From: Bacteroidales bacterium | Lineage (GTDB): Bacteria > Bacteroidota > Bacteroidia > Bacteroidales > JAADGE01 | Reading direction: 5' to 3' | Assembly (NCBI GenBank): GCA_026987795.1 | Contig: JALSMF010000104.1 | Span: 1 to 21,415, forward strand | Length of the DNA: 21,415 bases | In this document: positions 16,715 to 21,415 of the stretch, piece by piece | How positions within the stretch are numbered: position 1 is the first letter of the stretch | How the letters are laid out: every line of letters begins with the position of its first letter | Notes under the pieces: generated by a model | Databases searched by the model: none | Told to the model about the DNA's origin: nothing | What the model saw: the letters and a program-made list of their open reading frames with translations, nothing else | Translations under genes and position numbers: made by a program

Positions 16715-18634
16715 TTAATTTTCGGTTATTTTAAAAACGCAGGTTTGTTTGTCGGATTTTACTATTGATTTATAAAATTTTCGTAAATCGGAATATTTTT
16801 TTGCGGGGAAAGTCCCTTTATTCATTATAATTTTACGGATATAAATCAATTTATTGTTTTCAAGTTTTGTTTTTGAAACAAAAGTTCCGAATTCGGATTT
16901 TAGTGCAACGGAATCGGGAATATATTCGGGGATTAAATTTTCGGGGAGCGAATATATCAAAGTATCAATATCCGTATATGCAAATCGTAAATCAATATGT
17001 GATTTTCTCTTTTCAATTTTTTGGGGTATATATTTTTTTTGATTTAACAAATTCGGTTTTAAGAATATGCGTCCGGAACTTGCCGATGCATAATTTTTAA
17101 CGGTAAATTTTAAATATTCATCTGCCGAAGGAATACTGTTTTTATGATTTTCATATTTAAAACTGTCTAATTTTAATTCCGGCAAAGCAATTCGTTCCTT
17201 AATTTTTTTAATTTTGTCAACATCAGGCAAATCCTGCATATCGGAAACATTATCATATTGAAGTCCGTTATAATTTGTATAAATCTCGGCGTTAATTTGT
17301 CCGTTGCACGAAAGTTTTATGTTTGCTTTACGTATTTGAGTATTAATATTTTTCGGATAAGACGTTGTATGCACTAATTTTCCGCCGTTTTCCGTTATTA
17401 AAAGTACGTTTCTGTCATCTGTAAAGTCGCTTAAATAACCGAAAGGTGTTTTTTGGCTTGTACATTCCAACCATATTGTATCTTTTTCAATCGGCAAACA
17501 AAGAATTACGTGATTAAATTGTAATGAAGGAAAATCTGTCATTACGGGTTTTGCAGAACCTCCGGCATTTACAATTGCATAATAAGATTTTATTCCGGCA
17601 GTTTTTAACAATGCTTGCGTATAATAGGACAGAGCTTTACAATCTCCGTAACCGTTTCTGTCAGTATAACTGGCTTCAAAAGGTTGCCAGCCGCCTATTC
17701 CCAGTTGGATACTGACATAGCGTGTTTTATTTTGCATATATTCATAGATTGCTTTTGCTTTTAATTTTTTATCCGAAATATTTTTTACGAGTGTTGTAAT
17801 TTCATTAATTGTGTTTTCGGGTAATGCGTCTCTTCCGTTATTCAGATTTAATATCCATTGACCGAAATTTTGCCAAGTTTCCATATTTCCGTCAAATCCT
17901 TCAAGCGTAAAATCACACGGAGCCGCATATATTACGGGAACTAATTCTGTCAATGAGTAATTAAAGGGTTCGTTTAATACAGGCTTAATGTGTTTAATTT
18001 GCCAAGTTCGATGAATAATCGATTTAACGGTTTTTTCACTTTTTTCTCCCGAGAAATTTTGTTCTTTAATTCGGTAAAAATAGTTTACGGGGGACATAAT
18101 ATTTAATTCGGCTTTTTCAACAGCTAAATTGTAAGAATAAACAGGCATCCAGGTTTCAATATTCATAAAACCGTTATAGTGAAGCTTTATTTCATATTCA
18201 ATCGTATAAGGAGGAGTTAAAGCCGGTTTCCCGACATATTTCATTCTGTTATCGCTGAAAAAACCTGAATATAAAGAAATATCTTTTATATCTTTTTTCT
18301 TTATTGTTTTTTGTAATATTCCGTTATTGTCATATACTTTTCCGGATAAAGAGACAAAATCTGTTAATTTATTGTCATAATAAGCTTTTGCATAGGCAAA
18401 TTTTTCGCCGTTTTCGGTCAGTATTGTGATAACTTCTTTAAAGTAATAATCCGCACTGTTTTTATTATTGATTTTTATATCGGTTTGTTGGTATCTTATA
18501 ACGGCATCGGCATGTTCTTTTAAACTGTCGGCAATGAAATTAACGTTATATTTAATGATTTGTGCTTCTGATTCAGCTATAAAAAGGAATAAAAATGCTG
18601 TAATAAGAAAGTGTTTAATAATTTTAAATTTCAT
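16715..18634 (-). CDS. Secreted DUF3857 / transglutaminase-like protein, catalytic set retained
   Basis: The 639-residue exported protein has a signal peptide (first about 25 residues, ending SEAQ), an N-terminal DUF3857 domain (about 40-220) and a transglutaminase-like core (about 280-395). The cysteine-protease-like set is visible: Cys332 in NGYGDCKALS, His375 in FNHVIL and, at the acid position, Glu390 in WLECTS instead of the more usual Asp. The rest is a beta-rich C-terminal region. The biochemical role of this Bacteroidota family is not established; cleavage or cross-linking of peptides in the envelope is the usual guess. It starts 9 nt after the end of the paralogous gene upstream and is probably co-transcribed with it; a terminator follows. 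The start is clear from the signal peptide. Confidence 0.85.
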   Translation of the reverse strand: MKFKIIKHFLITAFLFLFIAESEAQIIKYNVNFIADSLKEHADAVIRYQQTDIKINNKNSADYYFKEVITILTENGEKFAYAKAYYDNKLTDFVSLSGKVYDNNGILQKTIKKKDIKDISLYSGFFSDNRMKYVGKPALTPPYTIEYEIKLHYNGFMNIETWMPVYSYNLAVEKAELNIMSPVNYFYRIKEQNFSGEKSEKTVKSIIHRTWQIKHIKPVLNEPFNYSLTELVPVIYAAPCDFTLEGFDGNMETWQNFGQWILNLNNGRDALPENTINEITTLVKNISDKKLKAKAIYEYMQNKTRYVSIQLGIGGWQPFEASYTDRNGYGDCKALSYYTQALLKTAGIKSYYAIVNAGGSAKPVMTDFPSLQFNHVILCLPIEKDTIWLECTSQKTPFGYLSDFTDDRNVLLITENGGKLVHTTSYPKNINTQIRKANIKLSCNGQINAEIYTNYNGLQYDNVSDMQDLPDVDKIKKIKERIALPELKLDSFKYENHKNSIPSADEYLKFTVKNYASASSGRIFLKPNLLNQKKYIPQKIEKRKSHIDLRFAYTDIDTLIYSLPENLIPEYIPDSVALKSEFGTFVSKTKLENNKLIYIRKIIMNKGTFPAKKYSDLRKFYKSIVKSDKQTCVFKITEN

Positions 18635-18643
18635 AATGCGGGT

Positions 18644-20680
18644 TTAGCTTTTTTTAAAAATAATTTTCTCATTTTGTTTTTTTATAACCAAATCGTAGAA
18701 ATTTTTTAATGATTTATAAGAATCGTATTGAAATACCGGTTTGTTAATTTTAAAAATACTTATAATTTGTACAATATTTCCTGCCGCAGATACTTGATAT
18801 TGAAATTGTGCCGTTCTGCCCGGAAGTGAAAATGCAGTATTTTCCGGTTTTTCAACCGGTTCATACCCTTCGGGGATTGTATATTGGAAAATAAGTTTTT
18901 CATAATACGGGTATGCATAATCTACGGGGTATTTACGTTCATCAAGTTTAAACGGATTATCTTTTATTCTTTCGTTTAATAAAGGTGTCAAATAAATCAT
19001 ATTACCGGCAAACGTAACATCAGCCGAAGTTGTCATTTTATAGTTTTCTTTTACAGGTTTAGAAATATCATTCAAATTTGTATAATTTACTTCGGCTATT
19101 TCCGAATCATCAGCATTTTCAATAAATTTTGTAATATATTCTTTTTCTCCTGTTTTTTTTATATTATCACGTTTCTCGGCAGCTGCATACCCTTTATATG
19201 TCTTATTTACCGTTCCGCTCAAATTTTTATCAGGATTTACGGTTAAAGTATATAAAAACGATACACTGTATTTTTGTGCCGGAACAATTTTTATTTCATC
19301 AAAATTAGGTGTTCCGACAATTCTGCCGGTTCCGTTTAAACACCTTTTCGGCAACATTCCTAAGGGAAGGTTCTTATCTGTTGCATCAATAAGATATTTT
19401 TTCCCGTCAATCGTAACTTGAACAATAACATAATTAAATGAAGACAATGTCGGATGTGCGGGAAAAATCATTCCGTTAGAACGCGTACTTAAAACAACCG
19501 GATTTACGGCAATTTCTCGCGATTTCAGCATATTTAACAGCAACATATTAATATCTGCCGAATTACCTGTTTTGCTATCCAAAACATCTTTTAATTTGTT
19601 GTTGATATATTTACTGTTATATCCATTCCATTTAATATTTTTTGTAATGTAAGAATAAATTGCTTGCAATTCGGCAAGTTTTGTTTCGGCTCCGGAGCAT
19701 ATTTCTTCTGCTTTTAACTTTATCTTTTTTGTCGGTTTTAATTGTTGCCCGAAATATGTGTTATTCAACAGCTTTCTATTCACATCATTCCAAGAATTTG
19801 TATAGTAAACAGTCGGTTGTCCGGGATAAGAAATTGACTTAAGTTCAAAATCCAAAGCTGTCAAATAATTTTTTGCCGTTGTAATATAAGGTTCTTCAAT
19901 AAACGCCGGTATATTTGATGCGGTCCATGTAAATAAAGAACTGTGTGACTGATATTCTATTGTTCCTGTTTCTACTTTACCTCCTTGTCCGGGTCCTGTT
20001 TTGTACTTAACCAAAAAAGTTTCACTCATATTTTCTTCTTTTTCGTTCAAAATAACATTATCATACCCTTTCTGTTTTATATTATATTTAAAGTATTCAG
20101 GTATCAATACCGAATATTCACTATAAACTACCGGAATTTCATATTGAAATTGCCAACCTCTTAAATTAAACATAAAGTCAGAAAAAATCTTATATTCAAT
20201 ATCTATCACACTACCTTCTTTAACATCAGGGAATGATACTTTTGCAATTTTTAAATGCTTTGATTTATTGTCATAAAAAATATTGGATTTATTAACTTTT
20301 GTCGATACTACTTTGCCTTTTTCAAGATTAAATGTTCGTCCCTTCAATGATGTAACCTGTTCTTCGACATCGTAAGAACCCACATAAAGCGGTATTTCAA
20401 AATTTGCATAACCGTAAGCATCTTTTTTCAAAACCTTCATTCTCATATTTCTTTTAAAAATTATTCTGAAATCTTTTTTATTATTGTCATATTCGAAATA
20501 TGAATGCCCTTTATCATATAAAACTACGGCAGAAGCTGAAGAATCCTGCTCATAATATTGCATTTCAATTTCACCGGAATTTAATTTCCCGAATTTATAT
20601 TTTATTTTTTTTTGAGCATTGATAACGGAACTTAATAAAAGAAAGCTGATTGCCGCAATAATAATTTTTTGTGATTTCAT
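18644..20680 (-). CDS. Secreted DUF3857 / transglutaminase-fold protein with lost Cys and His (probable pseudoenzyme)
   Basis: A 678-residue protein with a signal peptide (MKSQKIIIAAISFLLLSS...NAQ), a DUF3857 domain (about 45-225) and a transglutaminase-like region (about 330-440). At the nucleophile position it has Ser374 in KTGNSADINM, where the active paralogue has GDCKALS. At the His position it has Tyr417 in FNYVIV; only the acidic residue, Asp432 in LIDATD, remains. It therefore probably binds rather than cleaves or links. A longer frame from 20725 would begin inside the promoter's -7 box, so ATG 20680 is preferred. The intact paralogue follows after 9 nt. I recall similar GN-x-ADIN variants in other Bacteroidota, which would make the loss a conserved subfamily trait rather than local decay. 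Confidence 0.85.
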   Translation of the reverse strand: MKSQKIIIAAISFLLLSSVINAQKKIKYKFGKLNSGEIEMQYYEQDSSASAVVLYDKGHSYFEYDNNKKDFRIIFKRNMRMKVLKKDAYGYANFEIPLYVGSYDVEEQVTSLKGRTFNLEKGKVVSTKVNKSNIFYDNKSKHLKIAKVSFPDVKEGSVIDIEYKIFSDFMFNLRGWQFQYEIPVVYSEYSVLIPEYFKYNIKQKGYDNVILNEKEENMSETFLVKYKTGPGQGGKVETGTIEYQSHSSLFTWTASNIPAFIEEPYITTAKNYLTALDFELKSISYPGQPTVYYTNSWNDVNRKLLNNTYFGQQLKPTKKIKLKAEEICSGAETKLAELQAIYSYITKNIKWNGYNSKYINNKLKDVLDSKTGNSADINMLLLNMLKSREIAVNPVVLSTRSNGMIFPAHPTLSSFNYVIVQVTIDGKKYLIDATDKNLPLGMLPKRCLNGTGRIVGTPNFDEIKIVPAQKYSVSFLYTLTVNPDKNLSGTVNKTYKGYAAAEKRDNIKKTGEKEYITKFIENADDSEIAEVNYTNLNDISKPVKENYKMTTSADVTFAGNMIYLTPLLNERIKDNPFKLDERKYPVDYAYPYYEKLIFQYTIPEGYEPVEKPENTAFSLPGRTAQFQYQVSAAGNIVQIISIFKINKPVFQYDSYKSLKNFYDLVIKKQNEKIIFKKS

Positions 20681-20722
20681 AATGATTAAAAATAAAAGTA
20701 TAAATATTTTAACGTAATATAT

Positions 20723-20754
20723 CAAAATTATATATAATTTTCTAAACCCTCAAA
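20723..20754 (-). promoter_or_regulatory. Bacteroidota-type promoter for the DUF3857 pair
   Basis: Minus-strand TTTG (20754-20751), a 20-nt spacer and TAATTTTG (20730-20723) match the phylum's consensus at both boxes. The start codon at 20680 is 42 nt beyond the -7 box. The match also decides against the longer frame opening at 20725. Confidence 0.7.
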
Positions 20755-21049
20755 TTTTATTTCTCTTCATTTTAATGTTGCATTCGCAGTAATAGTTAAA
20801 TAGCAGCCAATTATGTTAAAACGAAAAGAAACAAAAAAAATTCAAACTTTTGTAACGAACAGCAGTTAAAAACAACATTGATAAAACAAAGGTTTTCAGG
20901 AAATAAAATATCTTCTTATCACAAGGTAAACTTGTCCGGTTGCTTAAAATACTTAATCTGCGGGGTATCTTTATGCACTTTTATTAAAAACTTTATTGTT
21001 TTTAGGAAAAATCAGAATAAATATTTTTTTCTTTGTAAAAAAGACACAA
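20755..21049. other. Intergenic region between divergent DUF3857 and ABC-transporter genes
   Basis: Very AT-rich and without a convincing gene. A 68-codon plus-strand frame (20878-21084) overlaps the ABC gene, has no recognisable features and is not called. TTG at 20996-20998 followed after 23 nt by TATTTTTT (21022-21029) is a weak candidate promoter for the ABC gene. No terminator or structured RNA is evident. Confidence 0.4.
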
Positions 21050-21415
21050 ATGACAGAGATAAGACATTTATATTTAAGTTTTGACGGAAAGGTAATCTTT
21101 AACGATTTTTCTTTAAATATAAAAAGGGGAGAGAAAGTTGCCGTAACCGGAGAATCCGGCAGAGGAAAAACCACACTGTTGAATATTCTGTCAGGTTTTA
21201 CAACTGATTATAAGGGAAAGGTTTATGTTTTTAATAAGGAGTTAAACCCGGAAAACATCAATGAGATAAGAAAAGATATTGCGTGGCTTTCGCAAGATAC
21301 CTCAACGAAAGAACGAAATGTTGAAGAGCTTTTTTTTCGCCCTTTCAGTTTTGCGGTAAATAAACATAAAAAACCAAGCGAAAATGAGATAAAAGACATT
21401 TTTTCAATATTGCAC
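21050..21415 (+). CDS. ABC transporter ATP-binding protein, 3' end beyond the window
   Basis: The first 122 residues of an ATPase subunit are visible and run off the right edge. The N-terminal strands (MTEIRHLYLSFDGKVIFNDF) lead into the Walker A motif GESGRGKTT (about residues 34-42), then LLNILSG, and a Q-loop in WLSQDT (about 79-84). The signature LSGGQ, Walker B and switch His lie outside the window. The segment after the Q-loop (RNVEELFFRPFSFAVNKHKKP) is vaguely like the FetA/YbbL class, small ATPases paired with a FetB-type permease, but this is a weak resemblance and the substrate is unknown. ATG 21050 is chosen because it opens the standard ABC N-terminus. It is divergent from the DUF3857 genes. 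Confidence 0.85.
   Translation, partial: MTEIRHLYLSFDGKVIFNDFSLNIKRGEKVAVTGESGRGKTTLLNILSGFTTDYKGKVYVFNKELNPENINEIRKDIAWLSQDTSTKERNVEELFFRPFSFAVNKHKKPSENEIKDIFSILH

Noticed and set aside
16598..16768. A plus-strand frame of about 56 codons beginning MKTEQNYTEWRH
   Set aside because: It runs through the terminator hairpin and antisense into the end of the DUF3857 gene; the sequence has no family features and no promoter.
16509..21003. A 20-bp exact repeat, TTAAAAACTTTATTGTTTTT, at 16509-16528 and 20984-21003
   Set aside because: Both copies are in AT-rich intergenic DNA and the word is almost entirely A/T. Chance occurrence in such a biased sequence is credible, and no flanking repeat or mobile element supports a boundary.
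20878..21084. A 68-codon plus-strand frame in the right intergenic region
   Set aside because: It overlaps the start of the ABC-transporter gene in another frame, has low-complexity Lys/Phe/Asn composition and matches no family I know.

Overview
This window is an AT-rich stretch of core chromosome from a member of the Bacteroidota, most likely a Bacteroidales-like or related lineage. The assignment rests on four things: the DUF4271-hemD-rnpA cluster, a GlsA/GlsB-type glycine-lipid acyltransferase pair, two DUF3857/transglutaminase-like secreted proteins, and promoters of the Bacteroidota form TTTG-N(19-21)-TAnnTTTG with no clear Shine-Dalgarno sequences. I see no tRNA, rRNA, insertion sequence, phage gene, CRISPR array or defence island.

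Left part (1-5.9 kb): the 3' two thirds of polA, with proofreading and polymerase domains intact, is followed after 2 nt by mobA. A hairpin separates this pair from a convergent orphan SiaC/DUF1987 gene. Also on the minus strand, a glutaryl-CoA dehydrogenase gene (gcdH) leads into an S41 carboxy-terminal processing protease gene after a 10-nt gap.

Middle (5.9-10.3 kb): DUF4271 membrane protein, hemD (TTG start) and rnpA run on the plus strand, with hemD and rnpA overlapping by ATGA. rnpA meets a small secreted beta-barrel-like protein gene tail to tail. Upstream of the latter on the minus strand lie the two acyltransferases that match the glycine-lipid (GlsB/GlsA) pathway.

Right part (10.4-16.5 kb): a complete beta-oxidation operon on the minus strand, marR-fadN-fadA-fadE. 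The gene order and protein architecture match Bacillus subtilis fadNAE, but a MarR regulator takes the leading position. It starts at a strong promoter flanked by two near-identical 13-bp sites spaced 31 bp apart and ends at an intrinsic terminator. Crotonyl-CoA from GcdH could be finished by FadN and FadA, so the window covers a route from glutaryl-CoA or fatty acyl-CoA to acetyl-CoA (inference).

Far right (16.7-21.4 kb): two adjacent secreted DUF3857/transglutaminase-like proteins on the minus strand. One keeps a Cys-His-Glu catalytic set; the other has Ser and Tyr at the Cys and His positions. They have their own promoter and terminator. The window ends inside an ABC-transporter ATPase gene on the plus strand. 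The least ordinary items are the degenerate/intact transglutaminase pair, the MarR operator arrangement and the orphan SiaC. I found no convincing wholly new system.
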